This document shows, piece by piece, positions 1-10,095 of a DNA stretch of 64,000 bases. The DNA comes from Pictodentalium vernedei. Taxonomy: Eukaryota > Mollusca > Scaphopoda > Dentaliida > Dentaliidae. The translations under genes and the position numbers were made by a program. The notes under the pieces are model-generated. The model had not been told where the DNA came from, did no database searches, and saw only the letters and a program-made list of their open reading frames with translations. The stretch spans positions 453,902,287-453,966,286 of the forward strand of contig CM062296.1 in assembly GCA_031216915.1 (NCBI GenBank), in the 5' to 3' direction. Every line of letters begins with the position of its first letter. The stretch's first letter is position 1.

Positions 1-85
1 TTTAGTCAATCGTTGATCTACATGTTGCCCATTTTAGAGGACTTTCACCCCAAGCATTGGTGACTGGGTCCTATTTTACTAGTAA
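1..85 (-). mobile_element. SINE-like repeat (family 2), fragment
   Basis: The stretch matches the body of the repeat seen in full at 10217-10445, in reverse orientation and cut by the window start. Recognisable words are GTTGCCCATTTTAGAGGAC and CAAGCATTGGTGACTGG, which recur at 9990-10050. Confidence 0.6.
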
Positions 86-221
86 AGCGGAACTGGTTTA
101 CCAGAATTTTTGCTTCACATTAACAGTTTATATCCTGTGGCTTGGCAGTTCCTTCTTGGAAAGCCATTGCTGCTGCCTATTTAGGCAACCAAGGCGAGCC
201 TAGAAGCAACTGTCACTGTAC

Positions 222-440
222 TTGAAATGTATATACTGGTGTTTAAGGATACATATTTCAGCACAATGGCTAACTGTGACCACAGTATGGATATAAAATC
301 CAAGTCCAGCCAACTGTTTATACCCATGTTGCCCAATTTAGAGGACTTCCACCCCAGGCATTTTTTACCAGGTCCCATATTGCAAGTAATGCACAGCTTG
401 TTTACCATAGTAAACAAGCACTGTTTCACTTCACAGGGTT
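222..440 (-). mobile_element. SINE-like repeat (family 2)
   Basis: Reverse-oriented copy. Its left edge reads as the complement of a SINE 3' tail (GTGTTTAAGGATACATATTT), followed by the body words also found at 6092-6300, 9912-10095, 10217-10445 and 11750-11975. Open frames here on both strands are by-products of the repeat. Confidence 0.65.
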
Positions 441-737
441 CCCATGGGGAAGTTAGTTTTTAATTAACCCTCTGCAAACGGATGCAGAAACATCAAAATT
501 GCAAGCTGCAGATTTTTCTCATAATGAAACTAAGAATTGAACCAAATCAATCTTGCTTGACGAAACTCATTGAGTTCTATCTAATAATATGAGTGAATTG
601 GCGAAGTTTCTAGTTGCATTAATGGAAATAACTGAAACTACAAAATTTGTTAATTTGACACAATTGTGCAGAGTGTTAGGTGGGCCATTCAAATTTACAT
701 GCATGAGGGTCTTTTCAGAGTTTATCATATTACATTT

Positions 738-1158
738 TATGGAACCCTGTTAATTAAACAGCCACTTTGCCAATGAAAATAATTCAATTAACAGGAGTAT
801 TCAATTAAATGGATTGTGTCACTTTCCCAAGATAAACTTAGCATTTATTCTATAATATCTTGTTTGACAGAGCCCCATGAGCTCTGTCAAACCAGATATA
901 ACAGAATGAATACCTGTATTGGATGTACTGAGGCCAAGTAGGTCTATAAACAAAGGAAAACTGGGGCGAGTCAGGGTAATTTCTCGATAGGTTACACGAT
1001 TTTTTATTCAAATAACAGGAGTTTACTCTATAATCTATATTCAATTAACAGGTCAAATTAGTTCTGGAGAAATGGTAAATGGTTTTGTGTTGGGAAATTA
1101 TATTCAATTAACAGGGTTATATCAGTTAAGTGATATCCAGTTGAGTGGGGTCCAGTGT
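738..1158. mobile_element. pogo/Tigger-like palindromic MITE, copy 1
   Basis: Ends resemble pogo-group TIRs (right end, complemented, reads CACTGGACCCCACTCAACTG). The centre is a hairpin around 855-893 with arms TTTGACAGAGC/GCTCTGTCAAA. Repeated GTTAATTGAATA-like words fill both arms. Other copies are at 17298-17722 and 23868-24185. The superfamily is inferred from TIR resemblance only. Confidence 0.55.
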
Positions 1159-1227
1159 ACAATTAAACAATTTACTGAGTGTGGTGAAAATAAAATAATC
1201 TTTTTAACTCACTGTGACAATATTAGT

Positions 1228-1347
1228 ATCCCTGATAGGTGAGATGTGTGAAATCTCATCCGATGGCAAGATATCTGGGCATCTGGACCAAATATCTTGT
1301 CCCGAAGGGTGAGATTTCCCCATCTCCCACCCACACTCATCAGGGAT
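1228..1347. repeat. Fold-back (hairpin) MITE-like repeat
   Basis: The ends are perfect inverted repeats ATCCCTGAT/ATCAGGGAT. Further inverted pairs lie inside: GAAATCTCA with TGAGATTTC, and CAAGATAT with ATATCTTG. The 120-bp unit can fold into one long imperfect hairpin. Confidence 0.7.
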
Positions 1348-2740
1348 AAATCCCCCCCACCCCCGACCAAAACACCCTGAGGTCATCAAAAGTAATTCAG
1401 GGGCACAGACAGTTGTATCGAACAATTTGTCCATTTCTGGAAAAAAAATGATTTGCTTATCGGAAAAAGTGCACAAAAAATCTGTATTTATCACAGGTAT
1501 ATACCACAGAATTAAATCCTAATGCAGGCAAGGCAGCTAGGAGTTGAAGATTTGTATCAAAATGAACACTGACACATTCCGGCGACGTCATACTGTGAAT
1601 TCTGCAATGTACTCGCATAACTTTTCGATGGCAATTTTGTGCAACTCGCCCCACTAATAATGGTGTTTATCCTAAAATTCATAAAATAGAGCCAAGTGTT
1701 TTGGTTTTGAGGTTGATGTTTTTTTTATTTTCTTCAACAAACGTACATCTGCTTATATTTCCAAAATGTGACACAATATGTTGTTTGTTTACAGAAGAAC
1801 ATGCGATGATTGAATAGCCCTGCACTCATCAAATTATGCTAAAAGCTGGTCACATGGGTCATGTGAGATAGATATCTATCTCACATGGCCTTCATACATG
1901 GGACATACATATCTTGTATAGGAAGTTGGGGGGGGGGGGGGGGAGGAAGAAATATCTAGTCCATCTTCTTAGCAATTACACAGGAAATAGTAGTATAGAT
2001 AAACTACGAATCCACGAAGGAACGTCAAAATATTAGAATTCAGACCTGCCAACTGAACAAGTTTGCATCGGTAAATTAATTGACGTGGTAAAATGACTGT
2101 TCCCCGGCAAAAACACTTTTTTATTCGACAGTTTGAAATCAGCATTTTAGATCCAGGTATTCATTTTATGATTGAGTTGCATCTGCAACACATTCACAAA
2201 AGGAATATCTGGAGATCACCAAATGGGGATAAACTACGGATAAGCCCACACAGTAGTCTGTCAGTGCTGGTTAGGTGAATCTGACACTTGTTCGTTTCTG
2301 ACTACTACTTCGGTTTAAAAATGCTGTTTTGACCACCACTAATTGTTCATAGTGCCAAACAGAGGAGGTCCCCCCCCCCCCCCCCAGTCTTGTTATTGTT
2401 CAGGAATTGGAAAAATTATGGGCAGGACCCATATGAACACAAGTGAAGTTTATTAATTCACTAAAGGGACACTGCTCTATGTCTGACACTAGATAACACC
2501 ATAACGATACTGAGCTTTAGACTGTGGAGTAATACTTCAATACCTAAACCAAACCTGAATGTTATATAATAGCTATGGTGACATTTTTAGTTTTTCAGTC
2601 CGCTGTTTTATTGCAAAGGAAAGTTTATTTTTCTTCAACTTTTGCCTAGACGACAGCCGATGATAATTGACAGGGTTGAGAATTACCTGAAACAAGCACT
2701 ATGCAAAGCGTGGGCCACTGCCCCTGAACCTTGAGCATGT
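1348..2740. other. No gene recognised; simple tracts and one palindrome
   Basis: Nothing coding is supported. The stretch holds a perfect palindrome at 1860-1887, a G run at 1928-1943 and a C run at 2371-2385. Short open frames have no family resemblance. Confidence 0.6.
1860..1887. repeat. Perfect 28-bp palindrome
   Basis: The half-site CATGTGAGATAGAT is followed directly by its exact reverse complement with no spacer. No longer flanking symmetry was seen beyond a few bases. Confidence 0.9.
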
Positions 2741-2992
2741 TCAAAGGAGCCTTAAAGGTATTGTTGGACAGAAAAATTTTCTAAGTTAAAAGAGTGAAAA
2801 CATATTAATTCCCCCATGCAGGTCTATCAGCATACCAAAGCAGATCCAAATCCTACCAATGGCTTTGAAATTACAATGCAAAACATTTGTACAGACAGAC
2901 AGATGGATGGGTGGACAGACAGATAGACAGATGGATGGAGGACTTCACTAGATACCCCTCCCCTTGGGAGGTCGAGGCCATTATAAGTTGAA
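2741..2992 (+). mobile_element. Tandem-core (HINE-like) element, 3' remnant
   Basis: An ACAG/GATG microsatellite at 2892-2940 is followed by a stem-loop (CCCCTCCCCTTGGGAGG) and a short tail, the same order as at the 3' ends of the better preserved elements at 4585-5474 and 21590-22479. Confidence 0.45.
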
Positions 2993-3007
2993 CCTTCCAT
3001 AATTTTA

Positions 3008-3217
3008 CCCTTTACTTAACGACACTTGCAAACAAAATTCTTGAATAACTATTTTTTTACAGTTTTGACACAAAAACATAGGTTATGACCCCTCATAGGA
3101 AAGAGCTCATTCCAAAGAGAGGCCAAAACCTATGTTTTTGAGACAAAAAATGAAAAATTATTTGGCGATTTTTTAGAATAGCGCTGGACGATTTTGGCTG
3201 TCACATTTGGTAAAGAG
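3008..3217. mobile_element. TTAA-type fold-back MITE (CCCTTTAC family)
   Basis: Starts CCCTTTAC and ends GGTAAAGAG followed by TTAA at 3218-3221. The centre is a hairpin with arms ACATAGGTTATGACCCCTC and the complement of that motif. It belongs with 45882-46123, the best preserved copy. A TTAA target is typical of piggyBac and Kolobok elements; which of the two is not decided. Confidence 0.7.
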
Positions 3218-3499
3218 TTAACATGAAAATTTGTGAAAATGTTTTTCCGGAAATTAGGACAACATGTTAAATTGGTAGACATTTTATTTCTAGAAATCTA
3301 CATCTTCAATACCATTTTTATGTTGATAGATTGAATTTTTTTGTTAACAGTTTACTGATAAATTATCTGAAATCAGTTAACTGAACTCGCTCATCCTTGC
3401 TAATCAATATAAGAAAAGAGTTGACATATGTAGTTGTCATATCTGGCTTGCAAATAGCAATGTGATGTAGGATGAATGAGTTTGCTTTCTCACGCCAAC

Positions 3500-3660
3500 C
3501 TTTTAACTCTTAACATAATAGCCACCACTATTCGCAAAAATCACCATTCAAATTTTTTTAATATTTAGTTTGGGCTACAGAAACATACATTATGACTTGC
3601 CATTGGAATAAGCTCGGTGAGCACATTCCAATTAGGCGTCAAGACTTATGTTTTTGATAG
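3500..3660. mobile_element. Degenerate CCCTTTAC-family MITE
   Basis: The order of motifs matches the family (CACCATTCAAATTTTTTTAA, then ACATACATTATGACTTGCC and its rough complement), but the hairpin is heavily mutated and the ends are unclear. Confidence 0.45.
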
Positions 3661-4029
3661 TATTTGGTTCCCATCCTCCCACTCCCACAAACTTCATTTA
3701 GCCTGGTCAATTAGTTATGTATTGCTCATATCAGATGACTTTCACCACACACTATTTACGCAGACACAAACACCTGGAACTTAATTAAGCCACCATGAAA
3801 TGTTTCATGACTGTGAAGTTGCTGTTACTGATCATTATACTTTAATGATTGCTATGTCTTGCAGTATTTCATCTAGTGAAACATGTTGTTTCTGGTTGAT
3901 AGCGTACCCCACAAACATCCCCTCGCACAGGTGACCACTGCAAAAAAACAAAAAAAAACAGGAGGTGTTCAAATAAGTTCCAGGTGAATATTTTACCAGT
4001 GAAACAGAACTTGTTTACTACATTAACTC

Positions 4030-4330
4030 TTAACCTGCTGAGTTTTTCCAAAAATATTTTTCATCAGATCTAGTCAAGGCTGCTGTGAAGCAGCCAATAA
4101 TAGACTTGAAGAAAAATTCAACTAAATTTAACTCAAAAAAAATTGTTGAAAAAATCCATGCCATTTACAGGGGGAAAATTTGATTAAATGTGCCCAATTT
4201 ATACTTATTTCAGTGGCGAGAGAAATTCTATCCTGGGCAGGAATATCCACCTGCAGCATGCAAGGAGTTCAACAAGCACTGCTTTGCTTCCCAGGATTCC
4301 CACAAGGGAATTTATAGTGACAAACTCTTG
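4030..4330. mobile_element. CATGGCTGC hairpin MITE with downstream shared tail
   Basis: The hairpin GGCTGCTGTGAAGCAGCC is flanked by TCTAGTC/GACT arms and followed by a tail also present at 9752-9790, 14190-14260 and 52928-53010 (words GGCAGGAATATCCACC, CAGCATGCAAGGAGT). The left edge starts TTAACCTGCTGAG. Confidence 0.55.
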
Positions 4331-4452
4331 ATACTTGTAGCTGAAGCAACTGTTTTGAGGCAGAAAATTTTATGAAAGGTGGACAATCCGTTTTAATACT
4401 TGGTGAAGTGTTACAAGTACAGAAATACTCCACAGATGTTAAAACTAATACT

Positions 4453-4585
4453 TTAACTGGTAGAGTGCTAAATTATTTTTGACCATCAAAATTTGTTCAG
4501 TTGTCTTTGCCTTGTTACAATTTATGGGAGAGTGCCTCTGGGCACTCTCCCATAAGTTGTAACAAGGCAAATCCTAACAGACTAA
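4453..4585. mobile_element. TTAACTGGT-family hairpin MITE
   Basis: Begins TTAACTGGTAGAGTGC and carries a near-perfect hairpin with arms GGGAGAGTGCC/GGCACTCTCCC inside TTGCCTTGTTACAA and its complement. The same core recurs at 18187-18253 and 21091-21330. Confidence 0.65.
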
Positions 4586-5474
4586 ACTAGATATCACGGA
4601 GATGGAATCCATCTCTGAGGGCCCCGCAGCAACTAACCGATGTTAGGTATAAACTGATGTGAACCGTAATACTAAAATATTTCAAGCAACCCTATCTATT
4701 AAGGGAAAAAAGTTACAGCCCGGACACGAACTTGTCAGAAAAAAAAAAAAAAAAAAATCTGAATAATTTGACCTTGAGGTCAAACTTCAAGGTCAAAGCA
4801 TGCAACTTTGGTACGCGACACGTCGTCTTGAGATAATCTATCCACATACCAAATATCAAAACCCTATCTATTAAGAGAAAAAAGTTACAGTCCGGACACG
4901 AACTTGTCAGAAAAGAACCCCGAATTCGGAATAATTTGACCCTGAGGTCAAACTTCAAGGTCAAAGCATGGCAACCGTGGTACGCGACACATCGTCTTGA
5001 GATAATCTATCCACATACCAAATATCAAAACCCTATCTATTAAGGGAAAAAAGTTACAGCCCGGACACGAACTTGTCAGAAAAGAACCCCGAATTCGGAA
5101 TAATTTGACCTTGAGGTCAAACTTCAAGGTCAAAGCATGGCAACCTTCGTACGCGACACGTCGTCTTGAGATAATCTATCCACATACCAAATATCAAAAC
5201 CCTATCTATTAAGGGAAAAAAGTTACAGCCCCGACATGAACTTGTCAGAAAAGAACCCCGAATTCGGAATAATTTGACCTTGAGGTCAAAGTTCAAGGTC
5301 AAAGCATGGCAACAGTGGTAGGCGACACATTGTCTTGAGATAATATCCCCACATGTCAAATATCAAAACCTTATCTATTAAGAAAGATTACGGATGGACG
5401 GAGCGCCGGATGGACGGACGAACGGACAGACGGACGGACACAGCGATCACGTCTGCCTCTCGGCAGGGCCCTAA
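4585..5474 (+). mobile_element. Tandem-core (HINE/pearl-like) element with 169-bp monomers, copy 1
   Basis: The left edge has a hairpin (GGAGATGGAATCCATCTC) and GGGCCCCGC. The core has repeats of one monomer: CCTATCTATTAA recurs at 4691, 4863, 5032, 5201 and, changed, at 5370, a period of 169-172 bp. Each monomer carries TGACCTTGAGGTCA followed by AAGGTCAAAG. A GGAC/ACGG microsatellite at 5395-5450 and a terminal GCAGGGCCCTAATAA follow. The reverse-complement copy is at 35704-36638. Long minus-strand open frames here are readings of the monomer, not a gene. Confidence 0.8.
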
Positions 5475-6091
5475 TAATTTCACTTCAAAGATAATATGAA
5501 GCACAGGCACTGATTCTGAAGTTCTTAAGTTAGGATACCTGCACTTGAGAATAGAGCCCAAATATGGGCTTCCAGCACTGTACCAGTTGAGCTAGATTCT
5601 TCCAAAAATATGAATAAAAAAGGTGGGTGTGGAGTCACTTTGGACAAACTTAAACCTAAATGAACCTGTATAGATGGAGAAAATATGTAATCATGAGTAA
5701 GGCTTTGACGGGTGGGCCGCTATTAAATTACTGTTTATGAGGACAGGAAGACCACTTATCTAGCTGTGCCATCTCTACTCATGTAAATTGTTTCAACATA
5801 AATTTGTGTACAAAATCAACCTATTTTATTTCATTTCATTTCAAGAAAATGTATTGCAAGTTTGATCTTTTATTTAACACTTGATCAACTATAGATTATA
5901 AAAAAATACATAACAGGAAAATAATAATTGTATCTGGGTTCCCCACAGTGGAGATATCCACAGTTGAGATATTTTCGCTTTCACTGTATCAAGAATGTTA
6001 CAAAATCACTTCCTGGATCATATTTATTTTGGGAATGTGGTGGCTCTGTGGTTATGACATACAGCATGTAAATAAATTAATAAGTTTATTT
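5475..6091. other. No gene recognised
   Basis: The only structure seen is a tRNA-like word on the minus strand near 5570-5605 (TCTAGCTCAACTGGTACAG, resembling an A box), which may be a decayed SINE head. Part of this stretch recurs near 18068-18140. Confidence 0.4.
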
Positions 6092-6300
6092 ATTGATGTC
6101 TATAGGGTCACATATTTCTGCACTGTGGCTAATCATAACCACACCATGAATATAAAGTCAAGTCCAGCCAAGAGTTCATACCCATGTGGCCCATTTTAGA
6201 GGATGTCCAGGCATAGGTTACTGGGACCTATTTTACTAAAGAGCAACTTGCTTATTACAGTAAACAAGCACTGCTTCACTTCACACAGGGACATCCATGT
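6092..6300 (-). mobile_element. SINE-like repeat (family 2)
   Basis: Reverse-oriented copy: complemented tail at 6092-6140 (TTTCTGCACTGTGGCTAATC), then the family body words CATGTGGCCCATTTTAGAGG and GTAAACAAGCACTGCTTCAC. Confidence 0.65.
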
Positions 6301-6355
6301 ATCAATGCTATTGTTGTTTGTGAATGATGGAATATGTTAACTGTTATTATTATAG

Positions 6356-6476
6356 TTATATCAAATATACTCGCGAACCTCCTGGAATCCGTGAACATTG
6401 GCCATGTTTGGAGAAACAGGTCAACAGTTAATACAGGAAAGTTGATAGCCGCCTTCGACAACCAGCTCAGGGAAAG
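6356..6476 (+). CDS. Possible internal coding exon, unidentified
   Basis: A T-rich stretch ending in TTATTATTATAG precedes the exon, and a good donor (GAAAG|GTACGT) follows. One frame is open across it, reading as a mostly polar helix-like segment with AAFDNQLRER near its end. The exon begins with the last two bases of a codon and ends after two bases of a codon, so it does not join in frame to the exon at 6754; either an intermediate exon is missing or the donor is wrong. The reading frame also stays open to 6642 beyond the donor, so this could be chance. No family was recognised. Confidence 0.25.
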
Positions 6477-6753
6477 GTACGTACACAGGTGGAGAAAGAA
6501 GGTTTCAGAGTCAAATAAACTATCTTTCTTCCACTCCAATAAACAAAAGTTTGGCTTTGAAAACGATCTCAAAACGAAAATGGACCATCGAATTAAAGTC
6601 TTTCACTCGTCTAAGGATCAGTGCTCACTCAGTCAGTGTTAAGTCAGGGCATTATAAACGACCTCCCATTCCATATGACCAGTGATTTTGTACGGCTTGC
6701 CCCGACAAAGTGGAAAGTGAAATTCACTTTTTCCCCTTTATTGCCCCCTGTAG

Positions 6754-6993
6754 GAAGAAGAACGTCGTTCACTAGCCCGACAGTTAAAAACGATTGGCGC
6801 CGACGGATGTGACTTAAGGGATGAGAAAACCTTCACACAATTACTGGAAACATTTGACAATGACTTATCGCCACCTACTTTACAATTCGTGCACTCAGCC
6901 CACCAGCGCCGGCTGAATCTTCCAAGGAATGATCTCATAAACCTGTATCTCTGTGCGGTGTCAGTGGTTGTGGGACGACTGGGTCGATATTAG
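6754..6993 (+). CDS. Probable terminal coding exon, unidentified protein (BH3-like motif)
   Basis: A pyrimidine-rich tract (TTTTTCCCCTTTATTGCCCC then TGTAG) ends exactly at an in-frame stop, and the frame that starts right after this acceptor stays open for 79 codons to TAG at 6991-6993. The residues begin EEERRSLARQLKTIGADG, continue through an acidic, Leu-rich middle and end in a hydrophobic helix-like DLINLYLCAVSVVVGRLGRY. LxxxLxxIGxD resembles a BH3 helix, and the order BH3-like helix then hydrophobic helix is reminiscent of small BCL2-family members, but the similarity is too weak to name it. Codon use is richer in CpG and GC than the surroundings, which supports coding. The upstream exon that joins it in phase was not found. 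Confidence 0.45.
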   Translation, partial: EEERRSLARQLKTIGADGCDLRDEKTFTQLLETFDNDLSPPTLQFVHSAHQRRLNLPRNDLINLYLCAVSVVVGRLGRY

Positions 6994-7111
6994 TATCTGT
7001 CTATTTGTATCACTTCATATATTTATTTGTTGTTTCAAGCTGTCTCTTAGTGAATCCCACCCAAAAATCTATTTTACTATGTGCCATTTTCATAAATTTC
7101 ATTAACCATTT

Positions 7112-7154
<43 letters not shown>

Positions 7155-7310
7155 GTGTGTGTGTGGGAGTGTGTAGGGGTGTGTGTGTGGTAGTAGTGGT
7201 GGTGGAGTGTTGTGCATGTGGGAGGGTGTGTAGGTGTAGGTGTGTTTATGTGTGTGTGGGGGGGGAGTCCATGTTTGTCTGTGTGTGCGTGTGGGGGGGA
7301 TGAACCCATG
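7112..7310. repeat. GT-rich microsatellite
   Basis: A long (GT)n run decays into GTGTGGG variants and G runs. It gives long Cys/Val and His/Thr/Pro open frames on both strands, which are artefacts. Confidence 0.95.
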
Positions 7311-7886
7311 TTTGTGAACCTGCACCTGTCAATTCGTTGAATGACTGAAATTTGTGTGTGTGCTTATATGTGAAAGGGTGGATGTACATGAGTGTGGTTC
7401 TTCATATATATTTGTATATGGATGCTATCTCCTGTCCGTTGATCTTGTCTTGTCTGGTATTATTTGTCCATTATCAGTTTGTGAGCTTTATGTCATTGGT
7501 ATGTACCACTGTATGGAAATTACAACAATCAAGTTATTATTATTATTATTATTATAATATACTATGTTAAAATTGGATTTATTTATGAGGTATACCAACA
7601 AAACTATATGTGAACTGTATTTTCTTACTATACAATGACTATTGATGCAGGAAAGGGTAAAACTCATCTGTTAGCTTTCATGCTTTGATTTGAACTCTTA
7701 TTGTACTTCTGAAATGTGTTGTGTTCTTGTCTCAGTAACTCATGAGATAAGTTTCGGTATCTACTCAACAACAGTAGATATCATCTATCTGTGTTAGGTA
7801 AAGGGTTAATAAAGAGAAAATTGACACACATGTGATGCTCTTCAACCATTTACAAAACAAATCAACACGATTCTAATAGTAAAACT
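7311..7886. other. No gene recognised
   Basis: Contains a (TTA)n tract near 7531-7556 and an AATAAAG word at 7808 that could be a polyadenylation signal for the exon at 6754-6993, which is speculative. Confidence 0.4.
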
Positions 7887-8060
7887 AGATGCTCAAGTGA
7901 GCCTAAAACGAATCTAACGATCACCTGCCTCAAGTTGTCAAAAGAAATGAGAGAGTCAGTCAGTGATGGCGAGCAAGAGCAATTTTTTTGGCCATCTGTT
8001 TTTGCTGGTCAGAGGAAAGCTTCTAAAGCAAAATCAAAGCTCTGTTCAGACACTAAAAAT
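7887..8060 (+). mobile_element. Tandem-core element, head fragment (GCTCAAGTGAGCC family)
   Basis: Begins GATGCTCAAGTGAGCCTAAA and continues with TCACCTGCCTCAAGTTGTC, the same head that opens the repeats at 24836 and 31972. It loses similarity near 8060. Confidence 0.6.
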
Positions 8061-8356
8061 GCCCAAGATTCACTCTTAGCGCACTAAATTTGCAAAATTT
8101 TCTCCGGGGGAGGGGACTAGTCCTAACTTGGACCGCCTGGTTCTTGACCCCTCGTGAAGGGAAGTGGAAGGAGGCGGCAATGACTAGAGGGTCCTAGTCG
8201 GGACTAGAGAAGGCCCCCAAAACCCCACACAACAGCTTTTCAAATATCATCTTTGCTCCCCTCACCCCATAGCCAGTACCCCCTCCACCCCCCCCCCCCC
8301 CCAAGAAAAAAAAACTAGAGATGGTCGGTCACTCGTTATACCTCCACCGTGGCATA

Positions 8357-8806
8357 CAGCCTAGTGTAGGTGACTGAAAAGGGGCATTAATTTTTTCTAA
8401 GTGAAAAAAAAATCCAATATGGCTGCCAGTTGGCGATCTTGAAACCAAGTGGGAAAAAAATTATGTCACCCACTTCCCCTCATTATGTTGATCATTTTTG
8501 TGAAGTTTCATGAAAATGCGGCTAAAACTGTGGAAGTAGTTCGCTCCACAAGATTACATAAAAAAATCCAATATGGCCATCAGTCCGCCATCTTGAATCC
8601 GATTGGGAATAAAATTATGTCACGCACTGCTCCTCATCATGCTGATCATTCTTCTGAAGTTTCTTGAAAATGTGGCTAAAACGGTGGAAGTAGTTCGCTC
8701 CACAAGTTTACATGTGCAACGGGCTGATGACAACAAAGGACCGACTGACAGACAAGTTGACTCCTATATACCCCCCAAAAACTTTGTTTTGTGGGGGTAT
8801 AAAAAA
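8357..8806 (+). mobile_element. Tandem-core (HINE-like) element with two ~152-bp monomers
   Basis: Opens with TTATACCTCCACC and closes with a stem-loop at 8767-8801 (TATACCCCCCA ... TGTGGGGGTATA), so the left end is inverted in the right stem. Between them are two monomers sharing AATCCAATATGGC, AAATTATGTCAC and GAAGTAGTTCGCTCCACAAG, about 154 bp apart, then a short GACTGACAGACA microsatellite. Confidence 0.7.
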
Positions 8807-8854
8807 TCCAAACAAACTTGCTAGGACACCTTCTGTTATAGAATTGATGGCTAC

Positions 8855-9060
8855 ATGCTAGAGTCAACTGGCACTAAAAGTTAAATTTTCATAAAAAGTG
8901 TCCATCGGCACTCTCCAATAAAGTGGAATGAAAAAATTATCGACAAAAAATTCTGAGAACTTGAATTAACTTGGCTCTCAACTTTCAACAGTTATCTGTA
9001 ATGTCCCGATTGCAGCTTTTGGGATACAAGAGTTAAGAGTAACTCAAGATATATAATTAA
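8855..9060. repeat. Segment duplicated at 20690-20912 (intron side of the exon at 9067)
   Basis: Shared words with 20690-20912 in the same order: GTTAAATTTT, CACTCTCCAAT, CTTGAATTA, ATCTGTAATGTCC and a final AGTT(A/G)AGA. With 9067-9240 this makes one ancient duplicated block. Confidence 0.55.
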
Positions 9061-9066
9061 TCTTAC

Positions 9067-9175
9067 CATCTACACTGTAAACACAGGCTGGTGTATCAGC
9101 ATGCAAGTCTATAAGTTCCTCCTCACTAAATGAATAGTCTTCAGACATTTCCAATGTCAAACTTGTGCAATGTAA
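9067..9175 (-). CDS. Putative internal coding exon, unidentified, duplicated at 22546-22960
   Basis: On the minus strand an acceptor (TTTCATCAG|TTACATTGC) opens the exon and a strong donor (GATG|GTAAGATT) closes it. The frame is open and reads LHCTSLTLEMSEDYS then FSEEELIDLHAD then TPACVYSVDG, an acidic segment. The paralogous copy at 22546-22960 keeps both splice sites and most bases but has indels, an in-frame stop and a SINE insertion. Conservation of splice sites in both copies suggests a real exon rather than a chance frame. I do not recognise the family; no neighbouring exons were found. Confidence 0.4.
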
Positions 9176-9595
9176 CTGATGAAAGTTCATTATGAAGACA
9201 GACCTATTACATGGTTTTAGCTGATAACATTTATAATGCATGTGAGAATTACCTGACAAATAAATTTCTCTTTAATGATCCCACTGTTCATATAACTAGG
9301 CCAACAAACTTAACAAAGACAGAGAGACTGAAGGTTAAAACAGTTTTAGTTACATGTATAAAAATAATTAAAATATCACCGATTGCTCTCAGATGAAAAG
9401 TTTATTCTTCAAGGGCAGTAAAAGAACAAAATCCATCTCAATGAAATAAAAAATTCCCCTGTGAAGATCCCAAGTGTTTCAGAGCTCAGAAAGCCAAAAA
9501 CCAAACTATATCACAAAACATCAACTAAAAATAAGCAACAGTAATGGCCCTGAAAATGTTTTTTCCCGGGACATTATTACTGTCAAATTAACTTT

Positions 9596-9790
9596 TAACC
9601 TTTGGAGTATTTTAAAAATATTTTTCCAAAAATCTAGTGATGGCTGCTGTAAAGCAGCCATGACTAGATTTGATGAAAAATTCATGAAACTTGGAATTAA
9701 GAAATCATTGGTCAAAAAGTCGATAGAAATAGAGTAAAATTTGGTTAAATGTACTCAAATTGTACTTCTTTTAGTGACAAGAGATTCTAC
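9596..9790. mobile_element. CATGGCTGC hairpin MITE
   Basis: Arms AAATCTAGTGATGGCTGCT and AGCAGCCATGACTAGATTT face each other around a 4-base loop, followed by GATGAAAAATTCATG and the shared tail up to AGTGACAAGAGATTC. The copy at 52765-53010 is the clearest. Confidence 0.75.
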
Positions 9791-9804
9791 TCTAGTGAAC
9801 CGAA

Positions 9805-9895
9805 TAATAGTAGGGGTTTGAATAATAGTAGGGGGTGGAAAAATTTCGGAATTTTAATAAAAGTAGGGGTTTGAATAATAGTAGGGGGTGGATTG
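9805..9895. repeat. Short tandem repeat of GAATAATAGTAGGGG
   Basis: Two to three copies of a ~40-bp unit made of TTTGAATAATAGTAGGGG and GTGGAAAAATTTCGGAATTT. The same unit reappears at 10096-10165 on the other side of a SINE fragment, and a diverged form is at 11425-11510. Confidence 0.75.
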
Positions 9896-9911
9896 TTTGT
9901 TTGTTTGTTTG

Positions 9912-10095
9912 TTGGTGGTTAACGTCACATACTTATGCACCATGGCTAATCGTGACACAACATGGAGATGAAGTCAAGTTTAGTCAATCGTTGATCAACA
10001 TGTTGCCCATTTTAGAGGACTTTCACCCCAAGCATTGGTGACTGGATCCTATTTTACTAGTAAAGCAGAACTGGTTTACCACAGTAAACAAGTGC
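9912..10095 (-). mobile_element. SINE-like repeat (family 2)
   Basis: Reverse-oriented copy: complemented tail GTCACATACTTATGCACC, then GGCTAATCGTGAC and the body. It interrupts the GAATAATAGTAGGGG repeat, which continues on both sides. Confidence 0.7.

Larger units (their letters stand above)
70..1158. repeat. ~0.9-kb segment repeated at 11632-12450
   Basis: From about 100 to 900 the sequence runs in parallel with 11632-12450: the same SINE remnant, the same GGCAACCAAG and GCCTAGAAGCAACTGTCAC words, and the same GTTAATT-rich MITE start near 738/12308. The two copies diverge by point changes and small indels; the second copy stops inside the MITE hairpin near 12450. Confidence 0.7.

Noticed and set aside
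4713..5359. Series of similar minus-strand proteins (FDLKVKLFRIRGSF)
   Set aside because: They repeat with the 169-bp monomer period and read through satellite; the frame is not kept between monomers.
7010..7325. Long His/Thr/Pro and Cys/Val open frames
   Set aside because: They are translations of the GT microsatellite on both strands.
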